From Vibrio zhanjiangensis (GTDB taxonomy: Bacteria; Pseudomonadota; Gammaproteobacteria; Enterobacterales; Vibrionaceae): DNA of 54,329 nucleotides. A program made the position numbers and the translations under genes. Positions 33,675-42,568 of this stretch are shown here, piece by piece. The notes beneath the pieces were generated by a model. The model did no database searches, was not told the DNA's origin, and saw only the letters and a list, made by a program, of their open reading frames with translations. The stretch lies in the NCBI RefSeq assembly GCF_030161235.1, contig NZ_BSPW01000094.1:1-54329 (forward strand), written 5' to 3'. Each line of letters starts with the position of its first letter. Within the stretch, counting starts at the first letter, position 1.

Positions 33675-33807
33675 CACAAATTTAATAGGCAGTTGTACAT
33701 GAGAGAGGCATGATACGATGAGTAGCAGGGAAATTCAGCCATTATTCTGGTATTAAATGCTTAAAACTCTCAAATCAAGAACTTAACAACAATTTAGGTA
33801 ACTAGAG

Positions 33808-34353
33808 ATGATAGATGAAGATGGTTGGTACATAGGAGCACGGCGTGTTCCTTCTCCTTTTTCTGATTGCCGACCAGATGTCGAAGATATTTCTTTGCTG
33901 GTGATTCACAATATCAGTTTGCCGCCAGGTCAGTTTGGAGGACCTTTTATCGAGCAGTTGTTTACTGGTCAGTTAGAGCGTACGGCACACCCTTTTTTTG
34001 AAACTATTTATCAAAGCAAGGTGTCGGCTCATTGTTTGATTCGGCGAGATGGTGAAGTGGTCCAGTTTGTGCCATTCACTGCAAGAGCTTGGCATGCGGG
34101 TGTTTCAAGTTTTGCAGGACGAGAGAAATGCAATGACTACTCAATCGGGGTTGAACTCGAAGGCAGCGACTTTGTTGCTTACACGGATGAGCAATATCAG
34201 TCCCTCGCTCATTTAACTGCGTCGATACAAAATCGTTTTCCTCATATAACCGCGTCTAGAATTACTGGACATCAATATATAGCACCGATGCGAAAAACAG
34301 ACCCAGGTTTGGTTTTTGATTGGCAAAAGTATCTGGGGAGCATAAGACGATGA
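33808..34353 (+). CDS. ampD: 1,6-anhydro-N-acetylmuramyl-L-alanine amidase AmpD
   Basis: A 181-residue cytoplasmic zinc amidase that recycles anhydromuropeptides and keeps beta-lactamase induction low. Zinc ligands are in LLVIHNISLPPGQFGG (His about 34), the GHQYIAPMRKTDPG loop (His and Asp) and SAHCLIRRDGE is the substrate region. The E. coli neighbour ampE is not next to it here. Confidence 0.96.
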   Translation: MIDEDGWYIGARRVPSPFSDCRPDVEDISLLVIHNISLPPGQFGGPFIEQLFTGQLERTAHPFFETIYQSKVSAHCLIRRDGEVVQFVPFTARAWHAGVSSFAGREKCNDYSIGVELEGSDFVAYTDEQYQSLAHLTASIQNRFPHITASRITGHQYIAPMRKTDPGLVFDWQKYLGSIRR

Positions 34354-34436
34354 CCTTGTCTGTGTCATGTCAAAAAGAACTTAATATTTTGGCTTAGATT
34401 GGAAGATTGATGCCGCTGCATCAATCTTTAACCTTG

Positions 34437-34958
34437 TTAGAGCGTTTCTTGATACTCAACTAAGATTTGTTCAATCCATGTTGCTATGCGCTCGTCACTG
34501 AGCTCGTATTGAGAGTCTTCATCCAGAGCAAGGCCAACAAATTGTTTTCCGTCATTGGTTAGCGCTTTGGATGCGTCGAATTGATAGCTTTCATCATTTG
34601 GCCAATAACCAATAAAGTTGGCGCCTGTTTTTTCTAGCTGTTCATGCAGCATTCCCATCGCATCTAAGTACCACTCACCGTATCCTTCTTGATCGCCTAA
34701 TCCGTATAATGCAACGGTTTTTCCGCTAAGCGATAAGCTGGCAATGTCATTCCAAACTTCATTCCAGTCTTCTTGGATCTCCCCAAAATCCCAAGTCGAT
34801 ATACCTAGAATGAGTAAATCATAATTCGCCATCTCGGCCAATTGGGTTTGTTTGACATTAAAAATATCGACCAAATCTTCGCCTAAAATAGCTCGCATCT
34901 TTTCTGCGGCCATTTCGGTATAGCAGGTGGTTGAACCGTAAAACAGACCAATTTTCAT
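34437..34958 (-). CDS. fldB: Flavodoxin FldB
   Basis: A 173-residue FMN electron-transfer protein of the long-chain flavodoxin group, closest to E. coli FldB. GLFYGSTTCYTEMAAEKMR binds the FMN phosphate, and GISTWDFGEIQEDW and YGLGDQEGYGEWYLDAMG bind the isoalloxazine. MKIGLFYGS at 34958 was chosen over a GTG 15 bases upstream. It is divergent from xerD, as fldB and xerD are in E. coli. Confidence 0.95.
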   Translation of the reverse strand: MKIGLFYGSTTCYTEMAAEKMRAILGEDLVDIFNVKQTQLAEMANYDLLILGISTWDFGEIQEDWNEVWNDIASLSLSGKTVALYGLGDQEGYGEWYLDAMGMLHEQLEKTGANFIGYWPNDESYQFDASKALTNDGKQFVGLALDEDSQYELSDERIATWIEQILVEYQETL

Positions 34959-35110
34959 CACTTTCTTTGCCACTCATACAAACGAATAGCGAATTCTAAC
35001 CACAAAATGACGAGCTTTGCAGCGAATATACACAATAAAAAGCAATTTTTATGGCTTTATTATCGTATGCCACTAACATTGAGCACAAATCTTACCGATG
35101 GGGAGTGAAT

Positions 35111-36019
35111 GTGTCAGATAAGGTGTCTCTCGAGCAGGGGATAGTCGAGCAGTTTCTTGATGCGATGTGGATGGAAAGAGGGTTGTCTGAAAATACTCTG
35201 GCATCATATCGTAACGATCTATCCAAGCTTATCCAGTGGATGGATGACAATAATTACCGTCTTGACTTCATCAGTTTATCTGGACTTCAGGACTATCAGA
35301 GTTGGCTGATGGACCAAGGTTACAAACAGACTTCTCGTGCAAGGATGTTGTCGGCTATTCGACGATTGTTCCAGTACCTCCATCGTGAAAAAGTGCGAGG
35401 TGATGACCCGAGTGCGCTTTTGGTCAGTCCTAAATTGCCCAAACGTTTACCGAAAGATTTAAGTGAAGCGCAAGTTGAAGCATTGTTAAATGCCCCCGAT
35501 CCTGAGGATGCGATGGAGTTGAGAGATAAAGCCATGCTTGAATTGCTTTATGCCACTGGACTTCGAGTAACTGAACTTGTTAGTTTAACGATGGAAAATA
35601 TAAGCCTTAGGCAAGGCGTTGTGCGCGTCACTGGTAAAGGCGGAAAAGAGCGCTTGGTCCCAATGGGGGAAAATGCGGTTGAATGGATTGAAACTTTTAT
35701 CCAAGATGGGCGGTCTGAGTTGCTAGGAGAGACAACATCGGATGTGGTGTTTCCGAGTAAAAGAGCTCGTCAAATGACGCGTCAGACTTTTTGGCATCGA
35801 ATTAAGCATTATGCCATTATTGCTGGAATCGATACTGATTTGTTGTCGCCACATGTATTGCGTCATGCTTTTGCCACCCACTTGCTCAACTATGGGGCAG
35901 ATTTGAGGGTTGTGCAAATGTTACTGGGGCACAGTGACTTATCGACAACACAAATTTATACTCACGTGGCAACGGAAAGACTAAAACAGTTACACAGTGA
36001 GCATCATCCAAGAGCATGA
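35111..36019 (+). CDS. xerD: Site-specific recombinase XerD
   Basis: A 302-residue tyrosine recombinase that works with XerC at dif to resolve chromosome dimers under FtsK control. The N-terminal core-binding domain has QFLDAMWMERGLSENTLASY. Catalytic residues are Arg in ATGLRVTELVSL, His/Arg in SPHVLRHAFATHLLNYG, His in LLGHSDL and the nucleophile Tyr in TTQIYTHV. The GTG at 35111 has GGGGAG upstream and gives the family length; the frame continues 20 codons further up. It heads xerD-dsbC-recJ, as in E. coli. Confidence 0.95.
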   Translation: MSDKVSLEQGIVEQFLDAMWMERGLSENTLASYRNDLSKLIQWMDDNNYRLDFISLSGLQDYQSWLMDQGYKQTSRARMLSAIRRLFQYLHREKVRGDDPSALLVSPKLPKRLPKDLSEAQVEALLNAPDPEDAMELRDKAMLELLYATGLRVTELVSLTMENISLRQGVVRVTGKGGKERLVPMGENAVEWIETFIQDGRSELLGETTSDVVFPSKRARQMTRQTFWHRIKHYAIIAGIDTDLLSPHVLRHAFATHLLNYGADLRVVQMLLGHSDLSTTQIYTHVATERLKQLHSEHHPRA

Positions 36020-36058
36020 GGGGAATGCCCTTTTGCCGTTAAGTACAAGGTGAATTAA

Positions 36059-36811
36059 ATGAGCGTATTGCGCCGAATGACTCTTCTTACCCTTCCTTTG
36101 TTAGTCGCTACTCAGGCATTTTCAGCAACGGATACAAAGTTAGATAAGACTCAACTTGAAAAGCGTTTCTCTAAATTAGGTTTGGAGATCAACAAGGTTG
36201 TACCAGCTGATATCAAAGGCTTGGTTGAGGTTCAAACGAGTGGTGGGGTGCTTTTTGCTTCGCCAGATGGTGAATATTTTTTAGCAGGGACATTGTATAA
36301 GCTAGATAAAGATGGGCAGTACGAAGATGTATTGGCAAAGCGTCAAGCACCGATCAATGCGGCTAAAATCGATGCATTTAAAGACAGTATGATCGAGTTC
36401 AAAGCTGACAATGAGAAGTATGTTGTCACTGTTTTTACTGATATTACTTGTGGTTATTGTGTGAAGTTACATGGTCAGATTGACGACTATAAGGCTCTTG
36501 GTATCACGGTTCGTTATATGGCCTATCCTCGTCAAGGAGGCACAGGTTCTGTTGCTGATCAAATGGCAACCATTTGGGGAGCTGAAAATCCTCAAAAAGC
36601 GATGAATGATGCAAAAGAGAAGCGTCAATTCCCTGAAAAAAGCAAAGATTTCGCTAAGTATCAAGAGATTATCAAACAACATTATGCCTTGGGACGAGAG
36701 CTCGGCATCAGTGGAACTCCAGCGATCTTTTTACCTGGCGGTGAAATGGTTGGTGGATATCTGCCACCAGATCAAATGCTAAAACGTCTACAGCAGGCTC
36801 AAAAGTCATAA
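36059..36811 (+). CDS. dsbC: Thiol:disulphide isomerase DsbC
   Basis: A 250-residue periplasmic disulphide isomerase. The signal peptide is LTLPLLVATQAFSA. The N-terminal dimerisation domain spans about residues 25-85, and the thioredoxin-like domain has the active site CGYC in DITCGYCVKLHGQI. The cis-Pro loop is SGTPAIFLPGG. It lies between xerD and recJ, a conserved trio. Confidence 0.97.
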   Translation: MSVLRRMTLLTLPLLVATQAFSATDTKLDKTQLEKRFSKLGLEINKVVPADIKGLVEVQTSGGVLFASPDGEYFLAGTLYKLDKDGQYEDVLAKRQAPINAAKIDAFKDSMIEFKADNEKYVVTVFTDITCGYCVKLHGQIDDYKALGITVRYMAYPRQGGTGSVADQMATIWGAENPQKAMNDAKEKRQFPEKSKDFAKYQEIIKQHYALGRELGISGTPAIFLPGGEMVGGYLPPDQMLKRLQQAQKS

Positions 36812-36929
36812 TACTGCCTGCAATGGCCACCTTGTTTAACATTGAATACCAGTATGATGAGGTGGCTGTTTAGTAACAAATAGCCACTGATTACCCAGCC
36901 TAAAGCATACAATCCTCAAAGATATATTT

Positions 36930-38666
36930 ATGATAGAAATTCAACGTCGTCCAGAGACTGATCCTGCCATGCTTGAGGCTGATATTACGCCTCTTCTCAA
37001 ACGCATCTATATTGCTCGTGGTATAACTCATCCAGATCAATTAACAACAACAGCCCGAGCACTACATTCATTTCAGAAACTCCAAGGAATTGAAAGCGCA
37101 GTTGAGATTTTGTATCAAGCTATCTTAGCAAATAAACGTATTATCGTTGTCGGAGACTTTGATGCAGATGGCGCAACCAGTTCAGCATTGTCTGTACTTG
37201 CGTTACGAATGCTTGGATCACCAAATGTCGATTATTTAGTACCCAATCGGTTTGAGGACGGCTATGGATTGAGTCCTGAAGTGGTTGACCAAGCTATCGA
37301 GATTGGTGCTCAGGTCATCATGACCGTGGACAACGGGGTATCTTCTATCGAAGGGGTGCGATACGCCAAATCGCAGGGATTAACGGTATTAGTGACGGAT
37401 CACCACTTACCGGGTAGTGAACTTCCGATCGCAGACGCCATGGTTAATCCGAACCTGGAGTCTTGTGCCTTTCCATCTAAAGCTTTAGCAGGGGTGGGAG
37501 TGGCGTTTTACTTGATGATGGCTTTGTGTGTTTATATGCGCAATGTGGGCTGGTTTTCTCAACAAGGCATACCAGAACCAAAATTAATGGAGCTCCTTGA
37601 TCTTGTTGCCTTAGGTACTGTGGCTGATGTGGTCCCTTTGGACGGAAATAATCGAATTCTGGTTCATCAAGGGCTACAGAGGATTCGAGCGGGTAAAGCG
37701 AGACCAGGAATCCAAGCCTTAATCGAAGTGGCAAAGCGTGATGCGAGAAGGCTTGTAGCGGCCGACTTTGGGTTTGCGCTAGGTCCACGGATTAATGCTG
37801 CTGGTCGTTTGGACGATATGTCATTTGGTGTTGAGCTTCTACTCACAGATAATATTCATGCCGCGCGGAGAATGGCGAGTGAATTAGATGGCCTGAATCA
37901 AACTCGAAGAGAAATTGAAGAAGGGATGAAGCAGGAAGCAATGGCATTTTGCGAGCGTTTACAATTTGGTGAAAGCCAAATGCCATATGGCTTAGTGCTA
38001 TTTCAACGCGACTGGCATCAAGGGGTGATAGGTATCTTAGCATCCCGAATCAAAGAAAAATTTCACCGTCCCGTGATTGCTTTTGCTGATGGGGGGGATG
38101 GTCTACTAAAAGGCTCGTGTCGTTCGATTCCAAGTTTGCATATGCGAGATACACTCGATCGCATTGATACACAAAATCCAGGATTGATTATTAAATTTGG
38201 TGGTCATGCCATGGCGGCGGGTCTCACCATTTTAGAAAAAGATTTTGAGCAATTTGCTCAGCTGTTTGATATTGCTGTACAAGCAGAGCTCGATGATGCT
38301 GCGCTCAAGGGAATTATTCTCTCTGACGGAGAGCTCAAGCCTGAAGAGTTTTCCATGCATACGGCGGAACAATTGCGTTCAGCAGGGCCGTGGGGGCAAG
38401 CGTTTCCCGAGCCAATATTTGATGGTGAATTCAAGCTTCTTCATCAAAAGTTAGTAGGAGAAAAGCACCTAAAACTCATGCTGGAGCCATTGCACAAAGG
38501 TCATCCAACTAACATTATGATTGATGGTATCGCTTTTAATGTTGATTTGCGGCGTTGGCCTGACGCATCGGTAAAAACGGTTCATTTAGCCTATAAGCTT
38601 GATATTAACGAGTTTCGAGGCAACCAGTCTTTGCAGCTTATGATAGATCACCTAGAAGCTAAATAG
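36930..38666 (+). CDS. recJ: Single-strand DNA exonuclease RecJ
   Basis: A 578-residue 5'-3' exonuclease of the DHH family for RecFOR recombination and mismatch repair. Metal-binding motifs are VGDFDADGATSSALS, TVDNGVSS and VTDHHLPGSELP, with the DHHA1 motif GGHAMAAGLT in the C-terminal half. It is about the E. coli length (577). In E. coli prfB follows; here an apparent gap of almost 400 bases precedes pdhR. Confidence 0.97.
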   Translation: MIEIQRRPETDPAMLEADITPLLKRIYIARGITHPDQLTTTARALHSFQKLQGIESAVEILYQAILANKRIIVVGDFDADGATSSALSVLALRMLGSPNVDYLVPNRFEDGYGLSPEVVDQAIEIGAQVIMTVDNGVSSIEGVRYAKSQGLTVLVTDHHLPGSELPIADAMVNPNLESCAFPSKALAGVGVAFYLMMALCVYMRNVGWFSQQGIPEPKLMELLDLVALGTVADVVPLDGNNRILVHQGLQRIRAGKARPGIQALIEVAKRDARRLVAADFGFALGPRINAAGRLDDMSFGVELLLTDNIHAARRMASELDGLNQTRREIEEGMKQEAMAFCERLQFGESQMPYGLVLFQRDWHQGVIGILASRIKEKFHRPVIAFADGGDGLLKGSCRSIPSLHMRDTLDRIDTQNPGLIIKFGGHAMAAGLTILEKDFEQFAQLFDIAVQAELDDAALKGIILSDGELKPEEFSMHTAEQLRSAGPWGQAFPEPIFDGEFKLLHQKLVGEKHLKLMLEPLHKGHPTNIMIDGIAFNVDLRRWPDASVKTVHLAYKLDINEFRGNQSLQLMIDHLEAK

Positions 38667-38880
38667 TGGCTATCAAACTCTTTCTGTGTATTGGAGAGGT
38701 TTGGCCGTTTTATTTTGGTGGCATTCTTAACAGGCTGTTACTCTGGCCAGTTTCTTAAACTCTTTCCCTTCGCTGAGGTTCTTGAGCCAGATATCAGGCT
38801 TAAGGGCGATAACACAACATGGTGAGTTGTTCTAAACTTGAGCGATAGCTGATTCATTATTGACTTGTTTGTTTTTTGTA

Positions 38881-38895
38881 ATTGGTCAGACCAAT
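38881..38895. promoter_or_regulatory. PdhR-type operator 1
   Basis: ATTGGT-CAG-ACCAAT is a perfect palindrome with a three-base centre and matches the E. coli PdhR consensus (TTGGT-N3-ACCAA). It lies 168 bases before the pdhR start. Confidence 0.65.
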
Positions 38896-39016
38896 AGGGT
38901 TGCTGTTTTAATCAGCTATTGTTATCAAAGTGTTGACACTTATGTTGTTCAATGATGTGGGTCAAATTTTGACTGGAACTTGCGTTTTAATTATGTTAAT
39001 TTCGTCGCCAATATGA

Positions 39017-39033
39017 AATTGGTAATACCAATT
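39017..39033. promoter_or_regulatory. PdhR-type operator 2
   Basis: AATTGGT-AAT-ACCAATT is a perfect seven-base palindrome around three bases, the better of the two PdhR-like sites. It lies 30 bases before the pdhR start, where bound repressor would block transcription. Confidence 0.75.
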
Positions 39034-39062
39034 GACTGCGAAGAAATAGAAGAACAATAACT

Positions 39063-39830
39063 ATGGCTTATCAAAGGATTCGTCAGCCTAAGCTTTCCGA
39101 TGTGATAGAACAAGAATTGGAAAGGCTGATAGTGGAAGGAACCTTGTCTCCGGGGCAACAGTTGCCGCCAGAGCGAGAACTGGCAAAGCAGTTTGATGTT
39201 TCTCGACCCTCAATCCGAGAGGCTATTCAACGTTTAGAAGCTAAGCGTCTTCTGACTCGACGCCAAGGCGGCGGTACATTTGTTAGTGAGAAAATTTGGA
39301 CGAGTTTCTCCGATCCTCTGCTAAATTTATTGTCTAGCCATTCGGAAACACAGTTGGATTTACTTGAAACGCGTCATGCGATGGAAGGTATTTCTGCGTA
39401 CTTTGCAGCAGTTCGTGGAACCGAACAGGACTTTGCCCGCATTCAAGCATGCTTGAAAAAAATCAGCCAAGAACAAGCGAAAAAGAATGTTGAGGCTGAA
39501 GCGACTGCCGTGATGCAGTTCTTGATAGCGTTAACGGAAGCTGCGCATAACGTGGTGTTGTTGCACATCGTCCGTAGTCTGGCGCCGTTATTGGAGCAAA
39601 ATGTCCTACAGAATCTCAAACTCTTACATCGTCGCGATGAAGTAGTTGAAAAAGTAAGTAAACACAGAGCTAATATTGTAGATGCGATTGTTTCCGGTCA
39701 GCCTGAAAAGGCACGTGAAATGTCACATTCTCACTTAGCTTATATTGAAGAAACATTGTTGGATTTGAGTCGTGAAGAATCTCGTCGTGAGCGTTCTTTG
39801 CGTCGAATTCAGCAGGGTAACGACTCATAA
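39063..39830 (+). CDS. pdhR: Pyruvate dehydrogenase complex repressor PdhR
   Basis: A 255-residue GntR/FadR-family repressor that senses pyruvate. The N-terminal winged helix-turn-helix has LSPGQQLPPERELAKQFDV and SRPSIREAIQRLEAKRLL. The C-terminal FCD domain is all-helical with His residues for a metal or ligand site. It leads the operon pdhR-aceE-aceF and should repress itself through the operators upstream. The aceE start is 49 bases after its stop. Confidence 0.96.
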   Translation: MAYQRIRQPKLSDVIEQELERLIVEGTLSPGQQLPPERELAKQFDVSRPSIREAIQRLEAKRLLTRRQGGGTFVSEKIWTSFSDPLLNLLSSHSETQLDLLETRHAMEGISAYFAAVRGTEQDFARIQACLKKISQEQAKKNVEAEATAVMQFLIALTEAAHNVVLLHIVRSLAPLLEQNVLQNLKLLHRRDEVVEKVSKHRANIVDAIVSGQPEKAREMSHSHLAYIEETLLDLSREESRRERSLRRIQQGNDS

Positions 39831-39879
39831 GAGCGTTACTTAAAATAAGTAGATCCAACCAACAGAAGGATAGATCGCC

Positions 39880-42549
39880 ATGTCTGATATGAAGCATGAC
39901 GTAGATGCACTCGAAACTCAAGAATGGTTACAGGCTCTTGAGTCAGTGGTACGTGAAGAAGGTGTAGAGCGTGCTCAGTACTTACTAGAGCAAGTTCTAG
40001 ATAAAGCACGTCTAGACGGTGTTGACATGCCAACTGGAGTCACAACGAATTACATCAATACGATTCCAGCAGATCAAGAACCCGCTTACCCCGGTGACAC
40101 AACGATAGAGCGTCGTATTCGTTCCATTATTCGTTGGAACGCAATCATGATAGTCTTGCGTGCTTCGAAGAAAGACCTTGACCTTGGTGGTCATATGGCA
40201 TCTTTCCAGTCTTCTGCAGCGTTCTACGAAACATGTTTCAACCACTTTTTCCGTGCTCCCAATGAGAAAGATGGTGGTGACTTAGTTTATTACCAAGGCC
40301 ATATCTCTCCTGGTATATACGCACGAGCCTTTGTGGAAGGTCGTTTAACGGCAGAACAGTTAGACAATTTCCGTCAAGAAGTGGACGGGAAAGGTATTCC
40401 ATCCTACCCACACCCTAAGCTGATGCCTGAGTTCTGGCAGTTCCCAACGGTTTCTATGGGCTTAGGTCCAATTTCTGCTATCTATCAGGCTCGCTTCCTG
40501 AAATATCTTGAAGGTCGCGGTCTTAAAGATACCTCTGAGCAGCGTGTTTACGCTTTCTTGGGTGATGGTGAGATGGATGAACCTGAATCACGTGGTGCGA
40601 TTTCTTTTGCTGCGCGTGAGAAGCTAGACAATCTATGTTTCTTAATCAACTGCAACCTACAGCGTTTAGATGGCCCTGTAATGGGTAACGGTAAGATCAT
40701 TCAAGAGCTTGAAGGCCTATTCAAAGGTGCTGGCTGGAATGTGGTTAAAGTGATTTGGGGCAACAATTGGGATTCTTTACTGGCTAAAGATACCACAGGC
40801 AAATTGCTGCAACTTATGAACGAAACCATTGATGGTGATTACCAAACCTTCAAAGCCAAAGATGGAGCCTACGTTCGTGAGCATTTCTTTGGTAAATATC
40901 CAGAAACAGCGGCGCTTGTTGCTGACATGACAGATGATGAGATCTTTGCCCTTAAACGCGGCGGTCATGAGTCATCCAAGCTTTATGCGGCATACAAGAA
41001 TGCAGAGCAAACTAAAGGTCGCCCTACTGTGATTTTGGCGAAGACAGTGAAAGGCTATGGGATGGGTGATGCTGCTGAAGGTAAGAATATTGCTCACCAA
41101 GTTAAGAAGATGGATATGACGCATGTTCTGTATATGCGTGATCGCCTAGGCCTACAAGACCTTCTAACGGATGAAGCGGTAAAAGAGTTGCCTTATTTAA
41201 CCTTGGAAGAAGGTTCAAAAGAGCACGAATACTTACACGCACGCCGCAAAGCACTCAAAGGTTACACTCCTCAGCGTTTACCGAGATTCAGTCAAGAACT
41301 TCAGTTGCCTGAATTAGAAGAATTTGCGCCACTGCTTAGTGAGCAAAAGCGTGAAATCTCGACCACAATGGCCTATGTACGTACCTTAAATATTCTGCTT
41401 AAGAATAAAGGTATTGGTAATAATATTGTTCCAATTATATGTGATGAAGCCCGTACTTTCGGTATGGAAGGCTTGTTCCGCCAAATTGGTATTTATAACC
41501 CTCATGGTCAGGCATATACGCCAGAAGATCGTGGTGTGGTCTCATACTACAAAGAGGCTACCTCTGGACAAGTACTTCAAGAGGGTATCAACGAACTGGG
41601 TTCGATGGCTTCTTGGGTAGCTGCTGCAACATCATATAGCACCAACAACCTACCAATGATCCCGTTCTATATTTATTACTCAATGTTTGGCTTCCAACGT
41701 GTGGGTGATATGGCATGGATGGCAGGTGACCAGCAAGCTCGTGGTTTCTTGCTCGGCGCGACCGCGGGTCGTACAACCCTAAATGGTGAGGGTTTGCAGC
41801 ATGAAGATGGCCATTCACACATTATGGCGAATACGGTTCCTAACTGTATTTCTTATGACCCAACGTTTGCGTACGAAGTTGCGGTTATTATGCAAGATGG
41901 TATTCGTCGTATGTACGGGCCACAGCAAGAGAATGTCTTCTACTACCTAACATTAATGAACGAAAACTACGAGATGCCAGCGATGCCTGAAGGGGCTGAG
42001 GAAGGCATTCGTAAAGGTATCTACAAGCTTGAAAGTTATTCAGGTAAGCGTGGTAAGGGTAAAGTTCAATTGATGAGCTCTGGCACTATCATGAATGAAG
42101 TGCGTAAAGCCGCGCAAATATTGAGTGATGACTACGGCATTGCATCTGATGTCTACTCAGTGACTTCTTTCAATGAAGTAACACGAGATGGACAAGCGGT
42201 TGAGCGCTTTAACATGCTTCATCCAGAATCAAAACCTCAGGTGCCTTATATTACTCAGTTAATGGGTAAAGAGCCTGCGATTGCTGCCACAGACTACATG
42301 AAGAACTATGCTGAGCAAGTTCGTGCTTTCATGCCTTCTGAGTCATTTAAAGTACTTGGTACTGATGGTTTTGGCCGTTCAGATAGCCGTGAAAACCTGC
42401 GTCGTCACTTTGAAGTAAATGCTGGATACGTGGTTGTTGCCGCATTAACTGAGCTTGAAAAGCAAGGTAAGGTCGATAAATCTGCGATCACTGAAGCAAT
42501 TAAAAAGTTCGATATCGATACTGAGAAAACTAACCCGTTGTACGCTTAA
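39880..42549 (+). CDS. aceE: Pyruvate dehydrogenase E1 component AceE
   Basis: An 889-residue homodimeric thiamine-diphosphate enzyme that decarboxylates pyruvate and acetylates the lipoyl groups of AceF. The ThDP motif starts at GDGEMDEPES and ends near NLQRLDGPV. The catalytic loop His region is in HGQAYTPEDRGVVSYYKEA. The length matches E. coli AceE (887). aceF follows after 19 bases. Confidence 0.98.
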   Translation: MSDMKHDVDALETQEWLQALESVVREEGVERAQYLLEQVLDKARLDGVDMPTGVTTNYINTIPADQEPAYPGDTTIERRIRSIIRWNAIMIVLRASKKDLDLGGHMASFQSSAAFYETCFNHFFRAPNEKDGGDLVYYQGHISPGIYARAFVEGRLTAEQLDNFRQEVDGKGIPSYPHPKLMPEFWQFPTVSMGLGPISAIYQARFLKYLEGRGLKDTSEQRVYAFLGDGEMDEPESRGAISFAAREKLDNLCFLINCNLQRLDGPVMGNGKIIQELEGLFKGAGWNVVKVIWGNNWDSLLAKDTTGKLLQLMNETIDGDYQTFKAKDGAYVREHFFGKYPETAALVADMTDDEIFALKRGGHESSKLYAAYKNAEQTKGRPTVILAKTVKGYGMGDAAEGKNIAHQVKKMDMTHVLYMRDRLGLQDLLTDEAVKELPYLTLEEGSKEHEYLHARRKALKGYTPQRLPRFSQELQLPELEEFAPLLSEQKREISTTMAYVRTLNILLKNKGIGNNIVPIICDEARTFGMEGLFRQIGIYNPHGQAYTPEDRGVVSYYKEATSGQVLQEGINELGSMASWVAAATSYSTNNLPMIPFYIYYSMFGFQRVGDMAWMAGDQQARGFLLGATAGRTTLNGEGLQHEDGHSHIMANTVPNCISYDPTFAYEVAVIMQDGIRRMYGPQQENVFYYLTLMNENYEMPAMPEGAEEGIRKGIYKLESYSGKRGKGKVQLMSSGTIMNEVRKAAQILSDDYGIASDVYSVTSFNEVTRDGQAVERFNMLHPESKPQVPYITQLMGKEPAIAATDYMKNYAEQVRAFMPSESFKVLGTDGFGRSDSRENLRRHFEVNAGYVVVAALTELEKQGKVDKSAITEAIKKFDIDTEKTNPLYA

Positions 42550-42568
42550 TTAGAAAGGTAGATAAGAA

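Larger units (their letters stand above)
38667..39062 (+). promoter_or_regulatory. pdhR upstream region
   Basis: This 396-base gap between recJ and pdhR holds two PdhR-type operators (separate entries) and must contain the pdhR-aceEF promoter. Its first 160 bases look unlike a regulatory region; the minus strand there has a short open frame (38738-38831) discussed under findings. I see no RNA gene. Confidence 0.6.

Noticed and set aside
38667..38880. Integron attC site or complete insertion sequence before pdhR
   Set aside because: No attC-like core sites, no terminal inverted repeats and no transposase frame were seen.
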